Under the pieces are notes generated by a model that was not told the origin of the DNA, did no database searches, and saw only the letters and a program-made list of their open reading frames with translations. This document shows positions 1 through 9,700 of a stretch of 64,000 nt of DNA, in pieces (position 1 is the stretch's first letter; each line of letters starts with the position of its first letter). Position numbers and translations under genes: made by a program. Origin of the DNA: Zelonia costaricensis (lineage: Eukaryota > Euglenozoa > Kinetoplastea > Trypanosomatida > Trypanosomatidae); NCBI GenBank assembly GCA_030849075.1, contig JASAOO010003537.1:38283-102282 (forward strand). The letters run 5' to 3'.

Positions 1-3000
1 TCAGGTGCTTCCACAACGGCAGCGGCTCCGGTGTCGCCGGTGGTCAGGGTTGACTGCCGCTGCATCACGGCCCACTCGAGGTAGATGTTTGCCTTTGGGG
101 TTGGGCTGTCGTCGTCGTACAACTTCCCGAGCTCGGCCGCTCCCGCCGGGATGAAGAGCCCGTTCACCTCACCAGCAGACGCCGAGGTCGGCGCCGCGGT
201 CTCGTCACCAGTGGCAGCGGCGGCGGCGGCGGTGCCGCTGGACGGTGGCGTGGCCGGCGCGTGCCCCGCGCGTTGCGCGGCGTCGAACGGGCTCAGCGAG
301 GAGAACGGCGGCGGCGTCGTGGACTGCGACGAGGTCGCCACAGAGCTCGCCGCGCGCAGCGAGACGGCGAGTAGGCCGAGCGGCGCTGCATCCTCTTCCG
401 TGGTGCACGTGGCCGTCGACGGCCCTTCCGCGAAGCTAAGGCAGAGCTGGCCGACGGAGTTCTGCAGCGGCAGGAGGTGCACGAGGTTGCAGGGGGTACG
501 CGGAACGGCCGTGGCGCCGCGCGGGCTCGAGGCGCGCCAAGTAGGCGCGTGCGCCTCCGCGGGTACATTCGCGTTGGCCGCCGCGGGTACATTCGCGTTG
601 GCCGCCGCGGGTACATTCGCGTTGGCCGCCGCGCCCCCTCCAGCGGCAGAAAGGGTGCCGCGCAGGCCCCCCGTCGCAGAGGACACGTTGGCGCTGACGA
701 TGGCTTGGGCCAAGTGGTCGGCGCAGCTGGATAGCGGTCCGTGCCCCCCTTGCACCCCGGCCGCCCCGGCCGCCGTCACGCGGCTGTGCACGGACTCGGC
801 AGGGCGGGCCGTCGAGGTGGAAAGCTCGTGGCCAGAGCGCGACGAGGTGCTGTGGCTGAGTGTCGCAAAGACCGCCGCGCCGTCGTCGGGGTGCCGCTCA
901 TCCGCGTCTAAAGTCTCACGCGACCCACAGGACGCAGGCAAGCGCAGCGAAGCCACGTTAGACAGCTGCTGCTGCTGCTGCTGCTGCTGCTGCACCGTCA
1001 CGAACGGCGGTCGCGAGACGATGATCGGCGCAGCAGCGAAATGCCCGGGCGCCGGCACTGCTACCTGCTCTGGCGCTAAGCGGTCTGGCGCGCTGCAAGC
1101 ACGGTTGTTGGCGATGCCACCGACTGGAGTGAGGAGCGTCAGCGTCGACTGCGGGATCAGCGCGCTGCCGCCGAGGGCGACACCCGACTTCCTCGGCGCT
1201 TGCATCGCCACCGCCTCAAGACCGTTGTCCGTGTGCGCCACAAACGGCTGGAAAAGGGACATCGCAGGCTGCGGTGCAGGCGCCAGAACGTCACCACTGA
1301 GCAGCTCATCGTCCGCTGCCACCTCCCCCAGGCAGCAGTGGATTTGAGCGCTGATGTCCCTGAGAAGCGCCTCGCACACCATCGCCTCCCGTCGCTCCGC
1401 CTGGCGGGTTGCCGGGGCCGGCGGCGGCCCGTCCGGGCCGCTCGCGACACCACGCGAGGCGCACAGCACCTCGAGACGCTGCGACACGCCGCGGTGCTGC
1501 GCGTACAGCTCCCGCAGCTCTGCCATTACCCACGCGCGGTGACTCACCCAGGAGCACTGCGTCAGCGGAGCCGTCGTAGCCGTGGCGGTGGAGGTGGACG
1601 CTGTCGTCACGGTGTAGTCGGTGGCCTCGTACGACGACACGGGCGGCGAGTGCAGCGCGAGAGTCGAGGCCGCGGCCGAGACGCAGGCAGGCAGAGCGTC
1701 CACCGTCCCGCCCCTGCTCGCGCGACATGCCGTGCCCCTCGGTGACGCGGCAGCAACAGCGGCGTCGGCACGCACCTCGCGTGCAGGCGGCCGCGTCGGC
1801 CTCAGTGGCACGCTCGACGGCGGCACTGTGCGGTGGGCCGGCGGACGTGGTTGGTTGCGTGGGACCGGCGGCGACGGCGCGGCGGGCGCAGAGGTCGCCT
1901 CGTTGCGTCGAGCCGCGCGTGGCGGGCGCGTTCGCCGCTGTGGCCGCGGCGGCGCGGTGGTGTGTGCGGCGAACAGGACTGCTCGCGACTCCTGGACGGC
2001 AGCGCTGAGCGTGAAGAGTGCCGAGGTGCTGCCTGACTGCGAGTGCACCGACGACGGCCTGCGCGACGACTGCATCCTCGCCACCACCACGCCGCGCCCC
2101 CGTGGGCTCGCGACCCGCTGCTCGATCCCAACGCAGCCGTGGGCGAAGTAGGGCGAGAGCGTCATCAGCAGGTGTCCAGAGCTGCTGCGCCGCTGCGGGG
2201 GCAGACGGCGCTGCAGCTCGCGTACTTGAATACCGTACTCCGCGGCCGGGCGGCTGCACGGCACCCGTCTGTGTTGGGGTGCCGGGGCGGCAGCGGCAGC
2301 AGCACCGTGGAGTGTTTCAACGCGGCAGCCCTGCTGTGATGCCGTCGGCAGTGACAGCAGGGCGGACGGGTCCACACCGGCACCGCGGCCAGCGCCTCGA
2401 CCCGAAAGGCGGCGGCGCGCCGGCTTTGCCGTCGGCGCGTACGGGTGCGGCGGCGGAGGGCGGGGGGACAGCGCCTGCGGGGAGGGCGGCGCGCGGGCCA
2501 CCTGCTCTTGCTGCCACTCGCGAAACGCCTGCATCTTGTAGTTGAGACTGTAGGCAGCGTGCTGGGCGAGGTGCCTCGACGGCGGCGATGGCGACGGCGC
2601 GGGCATGTCACGGGCTACGCGGCGACGCAACTGGCCGTGGTCGTGCTCTTGCAACATGAATGGATGGAAAGTGTGCGCCGAGCCTCGCTCGCCGTCCCTG
2701 TCGCCTGCCGCCGCCGATGCCTCCGTGGTCGACCCGTTGGAGGCAGGCAGCGCAGGCGTCGGCGGTGAGCTCGGTGGCAGGGAAGCGAGTGCAGCGACCA
2801 GGTGCAGTGCACGGAGGGGCTGTGGGACCAGCGAGGGCTGCGACAGCCGCTGCGTCGCCGTCGTCGGTGGCGCCGGGGGTGGTGGGAGTGGAGGCACCTC
2901 CCCGACAACCACCACTTCCGCCCCTACCACAGCGTCGCCGTCGCCACCACTTCGACTCCGGCGCAGCGGCAGGAGCACGTCCGAGGCACTGCTGACGCTG

Positions 3001-5708
3001 CGCCGCAGCTCCCGGCGCAGCCGCTGGCGAATGCCACGGCACAGCGCCGCCGTCGCCGAGTCGCGCGCAATGACGACGGGGTAGGCGTCGTCCGTGTCCA
3101 CCGCGGACCGCGGCATGCTCCCTGCACTGCCGACGGCCGTCACCGCCGTCAGCGTCGCTGTGGTGCTGCCGAAGCTGCTCACCCGACGATGCGAGGGAGC
3201 CGCCGTGGCCGGCGCCGTCGTGGCGTTCGACCGCTCAGAATACTCACTGTCGCGGCCGGAGCTGACGTGCGACATGGTCGGCGCACCCCGCCCCGGCGCG
3301 CTGCGGCTGCTGTGGGCGGTGCTGCCCGCAGCCAGCACCGACGCCTGCGTCGTGCTATCTGCAGCGGCACCGATCGGCGTTAAAGCCGTGGCGCCGCGCC
3401 CCGTGCCGTCGGCGGGCAGGACGAGCATCATCGTGTCCGAGCGCGCGTCGTCGGTGTTGTCAACCGACGCTGAGCCGCGCGCGGTGGAGGAGCAGCTGGC
3501 TTCGCTGTTGACTTGGCAGTGCAGGGCAGAGTTGATGATCCTCACAAAGGCGCTGAAGTCGATCGCGGCGTCCTGCGGCTTCCCTGCAGCGCGCATCTGC
3601 ACTCCACACACCCGCTCTACCGCACTGGGGTTCAGTGCCAGTTCGAAGCACCGCAGTACGTCCACCAGCCGGCCCAGCGGCACCGTGGCGTTCTCGCGCG
3701 CGTTGCCGGCTTCCGCGAGCTCTGCGAACGCCTTCCGCTCCACGTACGTGCGGATGAGGTCATCCCGGTACGGCGCCTCGAGCCTGGCCGAGTCGTTGCT
3801 CGACGCGCACGGCGACGGTGGCGGCAACGAGGCACCCCGGCTTCCCCGGCGGCGCCGCTCGTGTGCCTTACGAGCAGTCACTCGGCTAGCGGGCGGCGGT
3901 GACGCGGTCGGTGGTTGTGGTGGCGGCGCGGACGGTGGTGGCGGCGGGGTGAGAGGGGCGGCGGCGTTCACCGGGGCGCGAGCGGGCGGCGATGGCGGCG
4001 GCCAACTCGGGCGGCGAGCGCTGTGCTGCGTCCCCCCACTTACCGTCAGCGGTGGCGGCGGCGGCGGCGAGGGTGACGCGGCGAGGGTCGTGAGGATGCC
4101 TGCCGCCGGCGCGTGTAGTATTGCGCACACACCGACATCAGCGGGGCTCTCGGATCGGCCTGCTGGCAGCGCGGCGGGGTCGGGCGCCGTGTCTGCCGCT
4201 GTCACAGCGCTCGGTACCGCAGGCGGGGCTGGCGCTTGCCTCGTCGCCACGGCCACCGCTGACGCCGTGGGCGTCTTGGCGCCGCGCGTGAAGACGTCCG
4301 CCGCGGACTCGAACTTGAGGTGCCCGAGGTAGGCGAGCGCCTCGGCTATCGTGAGACAGTTGCTACCACCGCCGCCGCCGCCCTCCTGCGCTGCCGTGGC
4401 GGTGGTCGTCGTCGTAGCGTGGAGAAGGGCGCGGAAGCGACGTGTGCCGAAGCACGCCTCCGCGGTGCCCAGAAGCGTCTCGCGGGACGGCGGCTCAACT
4501 GCCGCCGCCGTGACGCCCTCGTCTGGTGCTCGTCGCGTGGCCGATGGAGCGATCGCCACCATGGCCTGCGCCCGCTCGTGCAGCACACGCAGGAGGTTGA
4601 GCAGGCAGAGGTCGTCGGTGAGGGGCGCGGCGGCGCTGCTCGCGTCGATGCGGTGGCGCTCGACCTGCGCCGCGAAGTCATCATAGGCTCGCCGCACCGC
4701 TGCGTCCTCGGCAGTAGTCAGCGGAAAAAGGGCCATCGCTGGTGGCCGCTCCGGTGCCGCCACCGGCGCCGTCGCACATGACGGCGCGGACCCGCTATTG
4801 GCGCTGCCGGCGCGACGCACCCCGGCGCCGCTGTTCTCGCTGTTCCAGTCCGAGGAGTCGCACGAGTGGCCGGGGTTGAGGAAGCCGCGCGTATCGTGGG
4901 CGACGAGGGGCCAACTGGCCAGCAGCGACGGCCGCGGAGCCGGCGCGGTCTCCCGTGTGCCACCGGCGCCCGCGTCGGCCGCCTCGTGCGCCGTCGCCGT
5001 GCACCGCAGACCCGCGTCAGACGAGGAGGACGGGGAGGCGAAGGGTGACGGCACTCCCTGCGTGCTGGCTGCGGCCGTCGCGGTGGCGGCAGCGGTTGTC
5101 GCCGAGCCACGCGGGGCGACCGTTGACGCGAGGGACTCGCCCGCACCTGCCGCCATCTTCCAGCGCGGCACCTCACTGTCGAGGCACGGATTGGGCGCGT
5201 TGGCGCTCGCCTCGTTGGAGGCCGCGGCGGGCACTTGCGCCCGGTGTTGTCCGGAGGCGGAGTGTGCGACCTGCGGTGCCACCCCGAGTCCGCGCGCGGC
5301 CGCGGGTGCCGCCGTTGGGCTGCTACTCGCCATGATCTGGTTCGCTAGCGCGCAACGGCCGGATGAGGAGAGTGAGTTGCCTGCGTCCCCGCTACGGGGG
5401 GTCAGCGGCGCGGGGCAGTGTGGGAGAACGGAGGCGATGACGCCCGGCATTGACCTACCCTCGCCGCACGTGCTGCCCCACCCCTCGCTGGATGCCGCAC
5501 CGGGCACGAGCTTGGCGAGCGGCGAGGGCCCAGGGTTCGTGTTGCCGCACGCGCTCATGACGTCCTCGGCATTGGCGGGGTCTGGCGTGAAGCGGGCCAG
5601 CGCGTTCACGGCCGCCGTGCCAGGGTTGAAGGTACGCCGTGCCGTGGGTTGCCGCGGTGCGCCACGATTCGCCGCCGCGGCCTCTGCCTGAGAGAGGTGC
5701 ATCCGCAT
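1..5708 (-). CDS. very large low-complexity protein, C-terminus beyond left edge
   Basis: One minus-strand frame stays open from an ATG at 5708 (start MRMHLSQAEAAA) to the left edge, giving at least 1902 residues with no stop seen. An in-frame stop near 6187 bounds it upstream. The protein is rich in Ala, Pro, Ser, Thr and Arg. Two less biased, helix-rich stretches stand out: about residues 325-470 (starts MALFPLTTAEDAAVRRAYDD) and about 640-725 (YRDDLIRTYVERKAF, then DFSAFVRIINSAL). Their spacing resembles degenerate EF-hand pairs, but no intact calcium loop is visible. A run of nine Gln lies near residue 1575, and three copies of an eight-residue Ala/Asn/Val/Pro repeat near 1693-1716. The function is not recognised; a cytoskeletal or scaffold role is only a guess. 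Plus-strand frames across the same DNA are GC-driven shadows. The reading frame is secure; the start could also be the second Met at 5702. Confidence 0.8.
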   Translation of the reverse strand, partial: MRMHLSQAEAAAANRGAPRQPTARRTFNPGTAAVNALARFTPDPANAEDVMSACGNTNPGPSPLAKLVPGAASSEGWGSTCGEGRSMPGVIASVLPHCPAPLTPRSGDAGNSLSSSGRCALANQIMASSSPTAAPAAARGLGVAPQVAHSASGQHRAQVPAAASNEASANAPNPCLDSEVPRWKMAAGAGESLASTVAPRGSATTAAATATAAASTQGVPSPFASPSSSSDAGLRCTATAHEAADAGAGGTRETAPAPRPSLLASWPLVAHDTRGFLNPGHSCDSSDWNSENSGAGVRRAGSANSGSAPSCATAPVAAPERPPAMALFPLTTAEDAAVRRAYDDFAAQVERHRIDASSAAAPLTDDLCLLNLLRVLHERAQAMVAIAPSATRRAPDEGVTAAAVEPPSRETLLGTAEACFGTRRFRALLHATTTTTATAAQEGGGGGGSNCLTIAEALAYLGHLKFESAADVFTRGAKTPTASAVAVATRQAPAPPAVPSAVTAADTAPDPAALPAGRSESPADVGVCAILHAPAAGILTTLAASPSPPPPPPLTVSGGTQHSARRPSWPPPSPPARAPVNAAAPLTPPPPPSAPPPQPPTASPPPASRVTARKAHERRRRGSRGASLPPPSPCASSNDSARLEAPYRDDLIRTYVERKAFAELAEAGNARENATVPLGRLVDVLRCFELALNPSAVERVCGVQMRAAGKPQDAAIDFSAFVRIINSALHCQVNSEASCSSTARGSASVDNTDDARSDTMMLVLPADGTGRGATALTPIGAAADSTTQASVLAAGSTAHSSRSAPGRGAPTMSHVSSGRDSEYSERSNATTAPATAAPSHRRVSSFGSTTATLTAVTAVGSAGSMPRSAVDTDDAYPVVIARDSATAALCRGIRQRLRRELRRSVSSASDVLLPLRRSRSGGDGDAVVGAEVVVVGEVPPLPPPPAPPTTATQRLSQPSLVPQPLRALHLVAALASLPPSSPPTPALPASNGSTTEASAAAGDRDGERGSAHTFHPFMLQEHDHGQLRRRVARDMPAPSPSPPSRHLAQHAAYSLNYKMQAFREWQQEQVARAPPSPQALSPRPPPPHPYAPTAKPARRRLSGRGAGRGAGVDPSALLSLPTASQQGCRVETLHGAAAAAAPAPQHRRVPCSRPAAEYGIQVRELQRRLPPQRRSSSGHLLMTLSPYFAHGCVGIEQRVASPRGRGVVVARMQSSRRPSSVHSQSGSTSALFTLSAAVQESRAVLFAAHTTAPPRPQRRTRPPRAARRNEATSAPAAPSPPVPRNQPRPPAHRTVPPSSVPLRPTRPPAREVRADAAVAAASPRGTACRASRGGTVDALPACVSAAASTLALHSPPVSSYEATDYTVTTASTSTATATTAPLTQCSWVSHRAWVMAELRELYAQHRGVSQRLEVLCASRGVASGPDGPPPAPATRQAERREAMVCEALLRDISAQIHCCLGEVAADDELLSGDVLAPAPQPAMSLFQPFVAHTDNGLEAVAMQAPRKSGVALGGSALIPQSTLTLLTPVGGIANNRACSAPDRLAPEQVAVPAPGHFAAAPIIVSRPPFVTVQQQQQQQQQLSNVASLRLPASCGSRETLDADERHPDDGAAVFATLSHSTSSRSGHELSTSTARPAESVHSRVTAAGAAGVQGGHGPLSSCADHLAQAIVSANVSSATGGLRGTLSAAGGGAAANANVPAAANANVPAAANANVPAEAHAPTWRASSPRGATAVPRTPCNLVHLLPLQNSVGQLCLSFAEGPSTATCTTEEDAAPLGLLAVSLRAASSVATSSQSTTPPPFSSLSPFDAAQRAGHAPATPPSSGTAAAAAATGDETAAPTSASAGEVNGLFIPAGAAELGKLYDDDSPTPKANIYLEWAVMQRQSTLTTGDTGAAAVVEAP
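559..630. repeat. three tandem 24-bp repeats inside coding sequence
   Basis: Three identical 24-bp units (559-582, 583-606, 607-630) begin gcgggtacattcgcg. In the minus-strand gene they encode three copies of an ANVPAAAN-type octapeptide. The length is a multiple of three, so copy-number change would keep the frame. Confidence 0.95.
966..992. repeat. CTG/CAG triplet run encoding polyglutamine
   Basis: Nine CTG units on the plus strand read as nine consecutive CAG (Gln) codons in the minus-strand giant ORF. The run is pure and so potentially length-variable. Confidence 0.95.
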
Positions 5709-6674
5709 GGAAGGGCACGCCGATAAGGGAGACGACGGGGAGAACGCCAGGAGGAGGGGACGGCCCCAGCGCCACGTCACTGGCCAGCGCGTCGCCGGAG
5801 GAGGGGTATGCAGCTTCACACCGGGCCTCACGCTGCTCCCGTCTGTCGTTGAGGGTGTTTTCAAAAAGGTGCGACGGCGAAGACGAAAGGAACACCCACA
5901 GAGAGCCGACCTCAAGTCGCGTGTGGAAACGAGCTTCAAGGGCGGGAAACTCGAGAAGCGTTCAGGCGAGCAAAGCGGGGGGGGGGAGATGGGCTGGGGG
6001 CGACTGCAAAGGACGAGGTCGGCAACGGTGGTGCGAGCCGGAAGGTACAAGTCAAGCACAACCCCAACGCACCAGCACTGAACGCAGTACACGGAAAGCT
6101 GCAAGACAACTAGCTGCGGCACGCACACGCCACCAAGGCAGGAAAGGGAGGCTGCCGAACAAGACGACTCCACACACGCGCGCGCGCTTACGTGCTCTCT
6201 TGCACCTCTTCCGTCCTCGATCTATAGCCGTCGAGGCGCGGGGGGGAGGGAGAGTGAGAAGGGAAGAGACGTAGTGCGGCGCGCGCTGAGGTGACAGAGG
6301 CTGGATAGAGCCGGAGTGATGACGCCGTGCACGTACGACGCGCGCGTTTCGCACACGAGAGGAGAAGGAGGGGTACACGTGCAGCTCCGAAGAGCGGTGT
6401 GCGCAAACCGAATCTGTGCACAAGGATGCGGGGAGCAGCCGATGAGGCTGGGCAAAAGTGATTGGGAGGGGGAGACACGAGAGAGGGCGGGGGGTGGCTG
6501 TCGCACACTCTCACCGTGACACAGACGTGCACGCCTGTGCTAGCAGGCTGCCTTGCCGTGTGTGTGTCAAGAGCTGTGTGTGACGCGCACGGTGTATAAA
6601 AGGGAGAAGGAAGATTGTCGGAAAGTGGAGTTCGCTTTGGCAAGACACGGCAGAGCCTCGCCGCCTCTTCACTC

Positions 6675-6718
<44 letters not shown>

Positions 6719-9700
6719 TGCGTGTATGAGTGACAGTCGGCACAGCCGACCCTCCGACGGCGCGAAAGGGAGGAGACGTGGCCCGAAGCGCGCCGCAGAG
6801 AAGAGTCCCCACACACACACACGCGCGGAGAGAGAGTCAAGAAACACGACAAGACGAGGACAGAGAAGAAAAAGGAAATCGCAAACACGGCACACACACA
6901 CAGCAGGTGTAGCAACACGACCACAGTGACAGGTACAAAAAAAGAAAAAGAGAAGGTGGGAGGGGACCCGAGGTGGTGCGCGGAGAAAGGGGGAGGGAGC
7001 CGCAGCACGCTTTGCCGCTGCAGCGCCTCGCAACAACCACGCGAGGAAGAAGGGGGGAGGAGGAGGAGGGGGAGGGGAGGGAGAGATGCAAACGCACACG
7101 CGCCAAAGGTGAAAGCACGAAAATGGAGAGCACTGCGAAGCGAAGAGGGGGAACAGAGAGAAAGTCAAGCGCTAGCGAAGAGCAGCGGGCACGCGAAGAG
7201 AAGACACTTCAGGGACGGCACAGTGTTGAGACCGCGCTTTTTCACGAGCCGTTGTATGGCGGAAAAGGGAGTGAGAGGGCCGGCAGGGGGGCGGATATGG
7301 CTGGGTCGCTTTGCACGTCCCCAAGGAAGCAACCCATTCACAGCATCAAGGACGCAATCAAAACGGGCCCAACACACACACACAACGCAGGCAAAAAGGC
7401 TACGCTAACAGATGAGCTGGAGAGAAGTACGCGATCGGGCAAGAGTGGGAACAGGAACGTGGCGAGACAGAGGTGAAAGCGGAAAAAAAAAAGAAACGGA
7501 GCAACGCGACAACGTCTGCAAGGAATACGGGGGCGTCACCGCACACGCAGACACGGCAATCCACACAAACACACAGGCAAGCCAAGCGGAGAGTGCGAGA
7601 GGGAGACGAAGAAGAAAAGATAAGAGAGGAAGGAAGGAGGGGGGTATGTGACGGTTGGGCGGTGTGTTTCCAGCTACTATCCCCCTCACAAGAAACTAAA
7701 CCAGGAGGGACGGCACAAGTAGAAAGGTGGTGCAGAGAGGAGGCAACGGAGTGGTGCTTGACGGGCACTCGAGCAGGAGCGCAAAGACAAGAACAGAAAA
7801 CAAAACAAATCCAATGCAAGACACAGTGGGAGAGAGCACGTGCGCGGGGGGGGAGGGAGGATGGCACAAACGAGAAGTGAGGGTCGAAGGGAGGGAAGGG
7901 GGAGGGGAGAGGTGGACGAAGTCGGCGCACCCGTGAGAGAGGGGGTGGGGTGGGGAAGGAGAGGGCGAGCGAGACACGAAGGGGGGGAGGGCCAAGGAGA
8001 AGCCAATCACACGCGAGAAAAAGGCAAACGGCGAAAAAAGGAGAATGCGCGAAGCTGAATCACGAGCAGCATGCAAAAAAAAAAGGCAGAGAACAGAAGG
8101 GTGGCTGTGGAAGATGCCCCACCAACCCCGCGCCGTGACGGCTGCGTATTCGCCGTTGGAGAGCGGGCAAGAGGGGGACCCGCGCGGGGTGATGCTGTCC
8201 CTTGTTCCCGTTAAAGAGAAAAGAATGTGTGTACGTGGAGCAATGGAGGAGCTGCGGCACGGTGACAGTGGAGGAGATGTGGCTGCAAGCGAGCGGAGCA
8301 CCACAGAAACAACAACGACGGCAAGGCAGGAGAAGAGCTGAACGCAAGGAGGACGGAGAGGGGCAGGAGGACACCGTAAAGAGGAGGGAGTCACAGGAAA
8401 TATGCGTGCACCGCTGGTGGGCTGGAGAAAGACGGAAAAGGGGGGAGGGAAGGCTGCGGTAGAAGGTAGCCGGGGAGGGAGGGAGGGGGAGGCGGAAGGG
8501 AGGCACGCAGCAGGCGGTCGTCCGTCAAGTGCGGGACAGTGGGAGAGAGGGGGGGTGCGGAGAGTGGAGACGAAAAAAAAAAAAGCGAGGAAGTGAAGTG
8601 CCAACGGCAGAGGCGCCAGAGAACAAAGGCAGACCAACGACGAAGGGGGAGGGCAGGCCAAGGGCAACCGCAAGCTGGGGCGAGGCTGACAGGAGGAGGA
8701 GGAGGGAGGATAGGAGCGGCGACTGGCACAACTCTTGGCGTCGTCGCCGTCGCAGAAAACAAAGAGCGAGGAGAAAACGTCCAGAAGAAACGGGTCTCAC
8801 AGGTCACAGAACACACACGCGCACTCGAGCACACACACACACACACAAGGATGTCGACTACCTTGAAAGCCAGTGAAAAAAAAAAAGAAAGCTGACCGCC
8901 GTCGACGCCGAGAAGGCGCACGACAGAGCAAGACGTGCGTACCACGCCCTTCCTCTACCTCGCCCCGGACGCTGCAATACCTCTTTTCGTTCTTTACTGC
9001 TTGCCCCGCTCGGCGTCAGAGAAAAGCAGTGCGTGCTGCGTGTGTGTTTGTGTGTGTATACAGAAGTCGGGACACGCCGACCTCCTCGTCCCTTCGCGTA
9101 TCAACCGCTCTCGACTTTGGCGACTGTGCTGGAGCCGAAAGCTGATGGTCGTGTGGCTTCGCTGCCGCGACGTACGTCTGGACGGATGTGAGCTGAGTTC
9201 TGGGTTTTCGCTGGCGTGCCGCTTGGAGTACGGTGGAAATAACCGGTACGGTGTTGGTGGTGCGCGCAAGCAAGCAGCCTCGATCGTGCCAGGGGAGGGC
9301 TCCAGTGACGCACAACGTGACGGCGAAGTGGAGCAAGGAACTGATTGCAACCAGGTGGTTATATGAGGACGCCGATGGCGTGCGTGTGCGTACTGGGCGG
9401 GTTTGTACGGCTGATGCCCCCCCCCCTCCTGCTCAAGCACTCGCGGGCGCACTGCCAACGAAAGAAGAGAAAGAGAGGAGACTTCCCTGACGCAGGCGGG
9501 AGGTTGTCGCGTGCGCTGCTTCGCGCTTCGGTGCGAGGGTGAGGCCGAGGGTCGGCGAGCACGAGCCTGTGCAGGAACAAGGGCAGGGGCGGTGGCGCAC
9601 AAGAGTGCGCCTGGGACGAACGCACGCGACGTCACTGGGGGATGGGATAAGGGAGGAGGGGGCAGCAAAAAAGAAAGGAGGAGGACAGGAGTGGCGATGG

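Noticed and set aside
85..1347. Plus-strand open frame of 420 codons, with others in the same phase at 1621-2151, 3094-4332 and 4798-5691
   Set aside because: They lie opposite one unbroken minus-strand frame, are interrupted by several stops, run against the local transcription direction, and reflect GC-rich codon positions of the real gene.
6676..6717. CRISPR array or telomeric repeat
   Set aside because: The repeat is a simple GT dinucleotide; there are no spaced direct repeats, and no TTAGGG-type arrays occur in the window.
6188..8673. Two minus-strand frames of about 325 codons (6188-7168 and 7696-8673)
   Set aside because: Translations are Pro/Ser/Leu/Phe-rich readings of pyrimidine tracts and GT repeats, without domains or coding bias.
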